Shown here: one piece after another, positions 1 to 6,691 of the stretch
Numbering within the stretch: the stretch's first letter is position 1
Layout: each line of letters starts with the position of its first letter
Assembly (NCBI GenBank): GCA_021371935.1
Contig: JAJFVF010000002.1
Span: 310,001 to 374,000, forward strand
Source: a bacterium
Lineage (GTDB): Bacteria; Armatimonadota; UBA5829
Direction of reading: 5' to 3'
DNA: 64,000 bases
Notes under the pieces: generated by a model
Seen by the model: the letters and a program-made list of their open reading frames with translations, nothing else
Told to the model about the DNA's origin: nothing
Databases searched by the model: none
Translations under genes and position numbers: made by a program

Positions 1-444
1 TCGATCCATAAACTCGATTCGCAGAAAAAAGTGATCCAACAGGCCTGCCCTGAATTCGTGCCTTTGGTGGAATCCGGCAGAGCAGACAGTGAAGAAGCAG
101 AAGCTGCCGCGCGAGACTATGTTGCGCCGCTCATCGGCGAAGGATGCCGGACTATCATTCTGGGCTGCACTCATTACCCATTCCTGCGCCGAGCCATAGA
201 GTCTGCCGCGGGGCGTGACATCATTATTGTCGATCCGGCGGTTGAGACCACTCAGACACTGGGCAAAATTCTTGTTGAGCAAGGTATGGCTGCTTACAGG
301 CTTGATGCCCCGCATGTTTTCAGTGCAAGCGGGGATACGGCTGGTTTCGCAGCCCTTGGCAGCATATTTCTCGGAAGAACTATTGATAAGGTCGAAAAGA
401 TTACAATCGCTCATGCGGTCGAAACCGCAGTAAAAATAGAATAA
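1..444 (+). CDS. murI: Glutamate racemase, C-terminal part
   Basis: The reading frame is open from base 1, so the 5' end lies outside the window and 147 C-terminal residues remain. Glutamate racemase interconverts L- and D-glutamate in the cytoplasm and supplies D-Glu for peptidoglycan. The motif LGCTHYPFL near nt 158-186 carries the second catalytic cysteine of the Asp/Glu racemase family. The following segment (DPAVETTQTL) also fits the family C-terminus. The first cysteine half is not visible. The next gene, rph, follows 81 bp later on the same strand; murI, rph and rdgB often neighbour one another in bacteria. Identity is secure from the motif; only completeness is unknown. Confidence 0.93.
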   Translation, partial: SIHKLDSQKKVIQQACPEFVPLVESGRADSEEAEAAARDYVAPLIGEGCRTIILGCTHYPFLRRAIESAAGRDIIIVDPAVETTQTLGKILVEQGMAAYRLDAPHVFSASGDTAGFAALGSIFLGRTIDKVEKITIAHAVETAVKIE

Positions 445-525
445 TATAAGCCGACCGAGCGGTTACAGTTCCGGGTTCTTCGCTCTCCACTCTCCGCTCT
501 CGGCTATTCAGGGAGATATAAGCAT

Positions 526-1251
526 ATGATTCGACTAGACGGCCGTTCTGCCGACCAGCTCAGGCCAGTCACGATAACTCGCAACTTCAACAAATATGCA
601 GAGGGAAGCTGCCTGATAGAGATGGGCGACACAAAAGTCATCTGCACAGCTTCCATCGAAGAGAAAGTGCCTCCATTCTTGAAGAACTCAGGCCAGGGGT
701 GGGTGACTGCCGAATATGGCATGCTGCCGCGTTCATGCGAGACCAGGACCCAGCGCGACATAACTAGGGGTCAGATAAATGGCCGCTCTCAGGAAATTCA
801 GAGGCTCGTCGGGCGATCAGTCAGATCGGTCACCGATATGACTGCCTTCGGTGAGCGGACGATCTGGCTCGACTGTGACGTTATTCAGGCCGATGGCGGC
901 ACGCGGACCGCATCCATCACCGGAGCATTCATAGCGTTTCTGGATGCATGTGCAGTACTCAAGAAAGAAAATATCTGCAAAAAACTGCCATTCACCGACC
1001 TGATGGCTGCCATCAGTGTCGGGGTTGTGATGAACGAGGAGCTTCTCGACCTCAACTATAAAGAAGACTCCAATGCCTCAGTTGACATGAATGTGGTGAT
1101 GACCGCATCGGGCAGGATTATCGAGATCCAGTCCACAGCCGAGGGCGCTCCATTTACCCGCAATCGTTTCAACAACCTGCTTGACCTGGCTGTGAAGGGC
1201 ACGGGAGAGCTGACCAGGCTCATCAAAGAGAAGATGGCCGACATACTGTGA
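526..1251 (+). CDS. rph: Ribonuclease PH
   Basis: A 241-residue protein of normal family length. RNase PH is a phosphorolytic 3'-5' exoribonuclease that trims tRNA precursors. The N-terminus ([15 protein letters not shown]) is characteristic, as is the block [15 protein letters not shown] near residue 60-75. The phosphate-binding stretch [12 protein letters not shown] lies near residues 124-135. The ATG is preceded by a good Shine-Dalgarno site (GGGAGA, about 510-516). The gene ends in a GTGA overlap with rdgB, so the two are translationally coupled. No key residue looks altered. Confidence 0.96.
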   Translation: MIRLDGRSADQLRPVTITRNFNKYAEGSCLIEMGDTKVICTASIEEKVPPFLKNSGQGWVTAEYGMLPRSCETRTQRDITRGQINGRSQEIQRLVGRSVRSVTDMTAFGERTIWLDCDVIQADGGTRTASITGAFIAFLDACAVLKKENICKKLPFTDLMAAISVGVVMNEELLDLNYKEDSNASVDMNVVMTASGRIIEIQSTAEGAPFTRNRFNNLLDLAVKGTGELTRLIKEKMADIL

Positions 1252-1826
1252 GGAAGCTGGTCATAGCAACAAAGAATCCAGGCAAGGTCAAGGAGATGGC
1301 CGAGATATTGGCCGATATGCCCTACGATATCGTCTCACTTTCAGACTATCCCGATGCGCCTGAGGTCGAGGAGACCGGCTCGACGTTTGTCGAGAACGCC
1401 ACAATCAAAGCAAAGGCTTACGCCGAATATACGGGCGAACTAACATTGGCGGACGATTCGGGTCTGGAAGTTGACGCGCTTGAGGGTGCGCCCGGTGTAT
1501 ATTCAAGCCGGTTTGCCCCTACGGATGCCCAGCGCATCTCCAAACTCCTCGGCCTTATGAAAGACGTGCTGGACGATAAACGCACTGCTCGCTTCAGATG
1601 TGCCGTGGCAATTGCCGAGCCTGCAGGTGGTGTAAAGACGTGTGAGGGCAAAATCGAGGGCACTATTGCATATGAACCGCGCGGCTCCAATGGTTTCGGT
1701 TATGACCCGGTCTTTATAGTAATCGAGCTTGGCAGGCATATGGCCGAACTTGAGTCAGGTGAAAAGAACACGATTTCCCACAGGGGCAGGGCGCTTGCTG
1801 AAGCTAAAAAACTGCTGGCGAATTAA
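1248..1826 (+). CDS. rdgB: XTP/dITP diphosphatase (RdgB/HAM1 family)
   Basis: A 192-residue house-cleaning nucleotidase that hydrolyses dITP, XTP and ITP to monophosphates so that deaminated purines stay out of DNA and RNA. Visible family motifs are [10 protein letters not shown] at the N-terminus (residues 7-16), [11 protein letters not shown] near residue 68 (metal and substrate binding), GYDPVF near 153 and SHRGRAL near 177. Translation starts at a GTG that overlaps the rph stop codon (GTGA). The gene ends only 6 bp before the stop of the convergent acetyltransferase gene, with no obvious terminator between them. Confidence 0.96.
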   Translation: MRKLVIATKNPGKVKEMAEILADMPYDIVSLSDYPDAPEVEETGSTFVENATIKAKAYAEYTGELTLADDSGLEVDALEGAPGVYSSRFAPTDAQRISKLLGLMKDVLDDKRTARFRCAVAIAEPAGGVKTCEGKIEGTIAYEPRGSNGFGYDPVFIVIELGRHMAELESGEKNTISHRGRALAEAKKLLAN

Positions 1827-1832
1827 ACGCTG

Positions 1833-2405
1833 TTATGCCAAGAGAGCTTCGTAATCCGATTTTAGAACCGAGAATATTTGAAAATCCCAAAAATCCGATT
1901 TTTGATATTGATACTGCCTCAGTATTCCTTCGAGTTTCATGCCGATCTTTGCCATTACTCGTGCGCCAGCATGATTTTCGGGGATACAAAACCCTTCGAT
2001 TCGGTTAAGCTGCATCCTGGTAAAGCAATATTCAAAGACTTTGTCGACGGCTTCGGCCATATATCCACGGCCCCAATAAGTTTTTGCAAGCACAAAGCCG
2101 ATCTGAGCTTTTTTGTGGAATAGATCGAGCTGCATGATATGAACGCTTCCTATAATCTTCTTTCCGGCTTTATGCTCAATTCCCCATGGGCTGTCTTTAC
2201 CATCGGAATAATTGTCGAGCACTCCCAGAATATATTCACGAGTATAATCCTGATTCGGATGCGGTCCCCAACGTAAGAATTTGGTAACCTCTGGATCAGA
2301 TGAGAAGACGAAATAATCATCTACATCTTCCAAAGTGTATTTCCTGATTATTAAGCGCTCTGTTTCCAAGCGCGGCAGGTTTTTGTAAAAATCAGACTCT
2401 TTCAT
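1833..2405 (-). CDS. GNAT N-acetyltransferase, RimJ/RimL type
   Basis: A 190-residue acetyltransferase. Its N-terminus (PRLETERLIIRKYTLEDVDDYF) is typical of the RimJ/RimL branch, which acetylates ribosomal-protein N-termini or small amines using acetyl-CoA. The acetyl-CoA binding motif A corresponds to FVLAKTYWGRGYMAEAV near residues 106-122, followed by the usual NHAGARVMAKIGMKLEG segment. It lies 4 bp downstream of the methyltransferase gene on the same strand and is probably cotranscribed with it. The real substrate cannot be told from sequence. Confidence 0.88.
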   Translation of the reverse strand: MKESDFYKNLPRLETERLIIRKYTLEDVDDYFVFSSDPEVTKFLRWGPHPNQDYTREYILGVLDNYSDGKDSPWGIEHKAGKKIIGSVHIMQLDLFHKKAQIGFVLAKTYWGRGYMAEAVDKVFEYCFTRMQLNRIEGFCIPENHAGARVMAKIGMKLEGILRQYQYQKSDFWDFQIFSVLKSDYEALLA

Positions 2406-2409
2406 TCTT

Positions 2410-3180
2410 CTATCTGTCTGCAGGCTTGCATGCCGCCAAAATAAACTGTCCGGGAATATCAGCGAGCTGTGAGAACGGCAGTTCGACCAACTCTTTGATA
2501 ATCAGCCCGGCGTGTGCAAATGCGGTGACAATCTCACCCATAGTCCAGTAGCGCAGCAGACATTTTGGAAAGCTGTCCTGTTCCTTGTCGGCAAAGAATT
2601 GCTGAAATGCAACGCTGCTTTCGTGAAACTGCTCATCGAAATAATCTCCAGCTAGGGATATCCGGTCACCGTTGATTGAAATGCATTTTCTTATAGGGTG
2701 AAAGTCACTTGCCACCAGCCGCCCACCTGGCGACAAGACGGTATTAGCGATCTGTGCAAATCCAGAAAGGTCGGCAATGTAGTGAAAGATGCCGCCTTCC
2801 ATGTAGACTATATCGAAACTACTTGCGAACTCATGAAGGGGTAATGCCATCACATCGGAAATAATATATTCGATATGAACACCAGCAGCTTCTGCAAGTT
2901 CCTCGGCATATCGCGCACCCTCAGGTGATATGTCTACAACAGTGACATCTGCTCCAAGCAGCGAGAGGGGCACCGCTTTGCGGCCATTCGACCCCATCAA
3001 ATTGATAACACGTTTTCCTGTGACATCGCCCAGATATGGCAATTCATGCTTGATAAACGATGCCGGATCATCTTTCATCTGAGCTGCAGCCTGATCCGGC
3101 CGGCCGCTGTATCGCATCCAGTGTTCGTATGCTCTATATGACCATGCGATCTCATTTGCCTTGCTTTGTTGCTCTTGCAT
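2410..3180 (-). CDS. SAM-dependent class I methyltransferase
   Basis: A 256-residue methyltransferase. Motif I is GKRVINLMGSNGRKA (near residues 54-68), with the acidic end of strand 2 in VTVVDIS and motif post-I in EYIISDVMALP. The segment DIVYMEGGIFHYI corresponds to the strand-4 region that usually holds catalytic or substrate residues. The fold class is clear, but the acceptor substrate is not predictable. It is the first gene of a two-gene minus-strand unit with the GNAT gene, and a promoter lies 36 bp upstream of its start. A toxin- or antibiotic-modifying role is possible but unsupported. Confidence 0.85.
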   Translation of the reverse strand: MQEQQSKANEIAWSYRAYEHWMRYSGRPDQAAAQMKDDPASFIKHELPYLGDVTGKRVINLMGSNGRKAVPLSLLGADVTVVDISPEGARYAEELAEAAGVHIEYIISDVMALPLHEFASSFDIVYMEGGIFHYIADLSGFAQIANTVLSPGGRLVASDFHPIRKCISINGDRISLAGDYFDEQFHESSVAFQQFFADKEQDSFPKCLLRYWTMGEIVTAFAHAGLIIKELVELPFSQLADIPGQFILAACKPADR

Positions 3181-3215
3181 TGCTGGGCTCCCGATTGTGT
3201 GTCAAGACAAGCTGT

Positions 3216-3244
3216 ATCTTACTATGCGGTCTTTTTACTGTCAA
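3216..3244 (-). promoter_or_regulatory. Promoter for methyltransferase-GNAT unit
   Basis: Reading the minus strand, TTGACA (plus 3239-3244) and TAAGAT (plus 3216-3221) are separated by 17 bp. Transcription would begin near 3209, about 28 nt before the start codon at 3180. Confidence 0.6.
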
Positions 3245-3273
3245 ACTTATGTTCCTCAAGCTTAGGCAAATGG

Positions 3274-3302
3274 TTGACTAACAGCCGAGATTCGTGTAGA
3301 TT
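3274..3302 (+). promoter_or_regulatory. Promoter for HIT-UDG genes
   Basis: TTGACT (3274-3279) and TAGATT (3297-3302) are separated by 17 bp, just upstream of the HIT-protein start at 3333. It faces away from the minus-strand promoter at 3216-3244. Confidence 0.55.
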
Positions 3303-3332
3303 ATCACTGAGTAAGGCAGCAAGGGGAATTAT

Positions 3333-3821
3333 ATGCAACAGCTTTGGGCGCCTTGGCGCCTTGAATATATTGTAGGAAACAAAGCCGAAGGATGCATCTT
3401 CTGTGTCTTTCCAAAAGAGGAGAATGACGAGAAAAACCGCATACTCTATCGCGGTAAGTATGCGTTTGTAATTATGAATGCATTCCCGTATTCCAATGGG
3501 CATCTGCTCATCCCGCCATATCGCCATATAGCGGACTTGACTGAGCTTACCGACGAAGAGAGCCTGGAGATCATGCAGCTTGCGCAATTGTCCTGCAAGG
3601 CAATCAGCGCGGTATGCAAACCGGACGCGTATAATATAGGCATAAACCTCGGTACGGCGGCCGGAGCGGGTATTGCAGATCATCTGCATTTGCACATAGT
3701 CCCCAGGTGGAACGGAGACACCAACTTTATGCCCGTCTTCGCGGATATCAAGGTCATCCCAGAAGCCCTCGAAACCACCTATAAAAAACTGAAGATCGAA
3801 TTCGACCAATTGGCAGGCTAA
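3333..3821 (+). CDS. HIT-family nucleotide hydrolase/phosphorylase
   Basis: A 162-residue histidine-triad protein. The catalytic triad motif is HLHLHIVPRW near residues 117-126. The N-terminus WAPWRLEYI followed by the CIFC pair resembles the AP4A phosphorylase/hydrolase branch found in actinobacteria and several deep phyla. Such enzymes cleave dinucleoside polyphosphates or nucleoside phosphoramidates through a His-AMP intermediate. The UDG gene begins 1 bp after its stop, so the pair is an operon. The precise nucleotide substrate is inference. Confidence 0.9.
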   Translation: MQQLWAPWRLEYIVGNKAEGCIFCVFPKEENDEKNRILYRGKYAFVIMNAFPYSNGHLLIPPYRHIADLTELTDEESLEIMQLAQLSCKAISAVCKPDAYNIGINLGTAAGAGIADHLHLHIVPRWNGDTNFMPVFADIKVIPEALETTYKKLKIEFDQLAG

Positions 3822-3822
3822 T

Positions 3823-4455
3823 ATGGAAGAGTCAGTTACCCAGCAAATCGAGCAGCTTAAGACGCAATGTCTGGGCTGTAGTGAGTGCGCGCTAGCGCTC
3901 ACCAGAAGAAACGTAGTCTTCGGCGAAGGCAACCCAGAGTCCCCGCTTATGATAATCGGTGAAGGCCCCGGCATGAATGAAGATGCTACAGGCAGGCCGT
4001 TTGTAGGCAGGGCAGGTGCACTGCTGGACGAGGCGCTTACTGCGTGCCGAATAGGCAGGCATCACGTATTTATCTGCAATGTGCTAAAGTGCCGCGCATG
4101 TATAACTGAAAACGGCAGGACGCGCAACCGCCCTCCCGCAACTGATGAGATCGAATCCTGCACGCATTGGCTGGAGGAACAGATACATATTATAAACCCG
4201 CTTGTGATCCTGTGTTTAGGCGCGCCTGCCGCCAAGTTCGTAATCAAGAAGGATTTCAAAATGACGCAGGAGCGCGGCATCTTCTACCCGACAAAATATG
4301 CTCGCTATGCGATAGCCGCTCTGCACCCGGCCTACATCTTGAGACAGGCGGGTCAGAGCTATGACGGCGGCAAATCGCTGCTCATTTCAGATATAGAGTC
4401 GGCGCGCAAAAAAGTGATCGAGGCTAAAAAAGAGCCGAAACTTACTCTTTTCTGA
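3823..4455 (+). CDS. Family 4 uracil-DNA glycosylase
   Basis: A 210-residue uracil-DNA glycosylase that removes uracil from DNA to start base-excision repair. The N-terminal cluster CLGCSECALALTRRNVVFGEG supplies the first Fe-S cysteines, and further cysteines occur in CNVLKCRAC and IESC. The active-site motif GEGPGMNEDATGRPFVGRAG occupies about residues 46-65, and the leucine-loop motif is ALHPAYILRQ near residue 165. This Fe-S arrangement and the GEGPG motif fit family 4 (thermophile-type) enzymes. The gene is tightly coupled to the HIT gene (1 bp gap). Confidence 0.93.
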   Translation: MEESVTQQIEQLKTQCLGCSECALALTRRNVVFGEGNPESPLMIIGEGPGMNEDATGRPFVGRAGALLDEALTACRIGRHHVFICNVLKCRACITENGRTRNRPPATDEIESCTHWLEEQIHIINPLVILCLGAPAAKFVIKKDFKMTQERGIFYPTKYARYAIAALHPAYILRQAGQSYDGGKSLLISDIESARKKVIEAKKEPKLTLF

Positions 4456-4511
4456 TGGAACAACTCGACGCTTATCTTCGTAACTCAACTGATTATAAAC
4501 GGAGGCTTGAT

Positions 4512-5102
4512 ATGAGAAATTTACTATTGTTTGTGCTGACTTGCTGTCTTGTTATTATGGCTGTGCCTGTGCTCTGTGCCCAGGAGGCGCCTCCCCCAGC
4601 TCCAACGATGCAGGGGTCATCATCTACATCGAACGCTCAAGAAATAATGCTCCCTGCTCCTTGCTTGATATCTTCGCTGCATGTGATAAATTCCAATGCA
4701 GTGCCCATGCTTTCGACACAGCTAAATCTTACGGATGAGCAAAAGACAAAAGTAACCGAGCTGTTTTCGGAGGCCGACAAGACGCTCAAGCCGACAATTC
4801 AAGCGCAGCAAAAGGCTGTTGATAAATACACAAAGTTGCTGCTCGACAATAGTACATCTGAGTCTGACTTGACATCTGCGGCAGCGGACGCGATGAAAAT
4901 GGAGTCGGCGATTGTGACTGAAAAGATAAAGACTCTTGAGGGGCTTCGTGCCTTATTAACTGACGATCAAAAGGCCAAGCTCAACACAATGTTTGCGCAG
5001 TTTGCGGCAATATCGAAAATGAGGACGATAATAAAGCCAAGGCTGATGCAGCCCGGTGGACAACCTGGTACATCCACAGCCGCTCCTGCAAACCAGCAAT
5101 AA
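4512..5102 (+). CDS. Secreted Spy/CpxP-like helical protein
   Basis: I place the start at 4512 because a GGAGG site (4501-4505) precedes that ATG and the protein then opens with a clean signal peptide (MRNLLLFVLTCCLVI, cleavage near CAQEAP). The mature protein is about 175 residues. It contains LNLTDEQKTKVTELF and a second LLTDDQKAKLNTMF. These two copies of the LTxxQ motif frame a helical hairpin, as in periplasmic Spy/CpxP-type chaperones. The ends are rich in Pro, Ala and Gln. An upstream in-frame ATG at 4455 overlaps the UDG stop but would spoil the signal peptide. A chaperone role is by family analogy only. Confidence 0.7.
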   Translation: MRNLLLFVLTCCLVIMAVPVLCAQEAPPPAPTMQGSSSTSNAQEIMLPAPCLISSLHVINSNAVPMLSTQLNLTDEQKTKVTELFSEADKTLKPTIQAQQKAVDKYTKLLLDNSTSESDLTSAAADAMKMESAIVTEKIKTLEGLRALLTDDQKAKLNTMFAQFAAISKMRTIIKPRLMQPGGQPGTSTAAPANQQ

Positions 5103-5145
5103 TACAGTTTGTTTGCAGAATTTTTTGTTTTTTATCACATGACTA

Positions 5146-5174
5146 TTGACAAATCTCGCAGGCAGCACTATTAT
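5146..5174 (+). promoter_or_regulatory. Strong promoter of the riboswitch-controlled operon
   Basis: TTGACA (5146-5151), a 17 bp spacer and TATTAT (5169-5174). Transcription would begin near 5181, giving a leader of about 250 nt that contains the riboswitch and terminator. The -10 box lies inside a perfect 17-bp palindrome (AGCACTAT, t, ATAGTGCT at 5164-5180). A second palindrome (AGGTGC/GCACCT, 5182-5196) sits at the expected start site. Confidence 0.8.
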
Positions 5175-5249
5175 AGTGCTGAGGTGCTATGCACCTTCCC
5201 AATTCCACACGACTGTACAACTTAATAAAAAACCGAATAAAACAACAAA

Positions 5250-5354
5250 ACGCCGAGTTTCTTATGAAAGCGGAGGACCCGACCGATGAGGGGGCGAGTC
5301 CGGAAACGGAGGGGGAGCTTCCTACCCTAGCCCGACAGCTTACTCCGCAGGCGA
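5250..5354 (+). promoter_or_regulatory. Cyclic di-AMP riboswitch (ydaO-yuaA type)
   Basis: The leader RNA matches the ydaO-yuaA aptamer core in order: GCCGAG at 5252-5257, AAGCGGAGGACCC around 5268-5280, GGGGGCGAGTC at 5290-5300, the AGGGGGAGC...CCTACCC helix (5309-5327), and the most conserved 3' block CCCGACAGCTTACTCCGC at 5331-5348 followed by AGGCG. The outer helix pairs CGCC (5251-5254) with GGCG (5350-5353). Known ydaO riboswitches bind two c-di-AMP molecules and usually switch genes off. A promoter lies upstream and an intrinsic terminator follows 27 nt later, so the whole leader forms a complete transcription-termination switch ahead of the YhaO/YhaN operon. Confidence 0.92.
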
Positions 5355-5380
5355 GGCAGGAAGGTATTTTTTAACCACAC

Positions 5381-5411
5381 GCTGCGGTAGAGCATCTATC
5401 GCAGCTTTTTT
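5381..5411 (+). terminator. Intrinsic terminator / riboswitch expression platform
   Basis: The arms GCTGCGGTAG (5381-5390) and CTATCGCAGC (5396-5405) form a 10-bp stem (one G-U pair) around a 5-nt loop, followed by TTTTTT. It lies between the c-di-AMP aptamer and the start codon at 5433, so it is best read as the terminator controlled by the aptamer. Confidence 0.88.
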
Positions 5412-5432
5412 ATTGATGAGGGCACTGAGGGT

Positions 5433-6689
5433 ATGGCGTTCACATTCGTGCATGCTGCCGACCTGCATCTGGACTGTCCATTTGATAGTCTTGGGTATGT
5501 CTCGCCGGAGCTTGCATCAGTCCTGCAAGATGCCACATTTGCCTCGCTCGACAACATAGTTAAGCTTTGCCTTGTGCGCAAAGTCAACTTTGTTGTGATT
5601 GCCGGGGATGTATATAATTCCAGCGACAAAAGCCTGCGTGCACAGTTGAGGTTTCGGTCTGCTCTCGAAACACTTTCCGAGGCGGAAATCAGCTCATATA
5701 TAGTATGCGGCAACCATGATCCCTCAAACGGCTGGAGCGCAAGCCTGAACTGGCCTGAGCATGCCCACTTTTTCTCATCCAGTGAGCCTGAAGTGATGCC
5801 GGTTGTCCGCAATGGAAATTTGATTGCCACAGTCAACGGCATCAGCCATTCAAAACAAGGTATCACTGAGAATCTTGCTCTGCGGCTTTCGCACGACAAA
5901 GGCTCACCTTTTGCCATAGCTCTGCTGCACTGCAATTGCGGCCAGGCGGCAGCTTACGACCCATACGCCCCATGCACGCTTGCCGACCTTACACGTTCCA
6001 CTTTCGATTATTGGGCGCTGGGCCATATTCATAAGAGGATGATCCTGCACGAGAGCGCTCCACTTGTTGTCTACCCGGGCAACTCACAGGGTCTGAATCC
6101 CAAAGAAATCGGTGCAAAGGGCTGCTATGTTGTCAGCGTCGATGATTCGGGCAGCGCAAGCATGGAATTTGCGCAGACTAACGCGGTTCGTTGGCATCAA
6201 GAAGAGATATCTGCTGCAGGGATTGCGTCGGAGCAGGAGCTCATCGAGTCTCTGAGTGAAAGAGTGGGGGATATCAGGCAGTCAGCAGTCTGTCCGGTGC
6301 TGGTCCGCTTTCGCATTACAGGCAGAATGCCCCTCCACCGTTCCATTACCCGCACGTCAATACTCGACGATATCACAGCTGACCTGAGGCATAGCGCATC
6401 ACTGCAGGGCAACTTCGTCTGGGTCGAGTCGATTATGGATGAGACCAGGCCGGACATCAATATAGACGAGAGACGACTTTCCGAGGATTTCGTAGGTGAC
6501 TTTCTGCGTCTGGCTCAGGAGATGCGGCAATGCCCGGATCGTATTGCCGATCTCAGGAGCGCATTAGAGCCTTTATTTGAGCATGGAAGAGCTCGTGCAT
6601 ATCTCGGCCAACCGAGTGATGACCAGCTGTTGGCATGGCTGGATGCAGCGACGCTTTACGGCCTGGATGCTCTCACGGAGGAGACCTGA
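5433..6689 (+). CDS. Mre11/SbcD/YhaO-like metallophosphoesterase (DNA nuclease subunit)
   Basis: A 418-residue calcineurin-like phosphoesterase. Metal-binding motifs appear in order: DLHLD (residues 11-15), GDVY (near 66), GNHD (near 93) and GHIHK (near 198). This arrangement and length match YhaO/SbcD, the nuclease partner of a Rad50-like ATPase that processes DNA ends. The partner gene starts 2 bp after its stop. The start is fixed by the ATG before AFTFVHAADLH with a GAGGG site about 10 nt upstream. The gene sits directly behind a c-di-AMP riboswitch and terminator. Known: YhaO/YhaN function is less well characterised than SbcCD. Inferred: the pair is regulated by c-di-AMP. Confidence 0.88.
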   Translation: MAFTFVHAADLHLDCPFDSLGYVSPELASVLQDATFASLDNIVKLCLVRKVNFVVIAGDVYNSSDKSLRAQLRFRSALETLSEAEISSYIVCGNHDPSNGWSASLNWPEHAHFFSSSEPEVMPVVRNGNLIATVNGISHSKQGITENLALRLSHDKGSPFAIALLHCNCGQAAAYDPYAPCTLADLTRSTFDYWALGHIHKRMILHESAPLVVYPGNSQGLNPKEIGAKGCYVVSVDDSGSASMEFAQTNAVRWHQEEISAAGIASEQELIESLSERVGDIRQSAVCPVLVRFRITGRMPLHRSITRTSILDDITADLRHSASLQGNFVWVESIMDETRPDINIDERRLSEDFVGDFLRLAQEMRQCPDRIADLRSALEPLFEHGRARAYLGQPSDDQLLAWLDAATLYGLDALTEET

Positions 6690-6691
6690 TT

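Noticed and set aside
5189-5374. A 61-codon open frame in the leader before the YhaO-like gene
   Set aside because: It lies entirely over the c-di-AMP aptamer, has no ribosome-binding site and shows no protein-like pattern.
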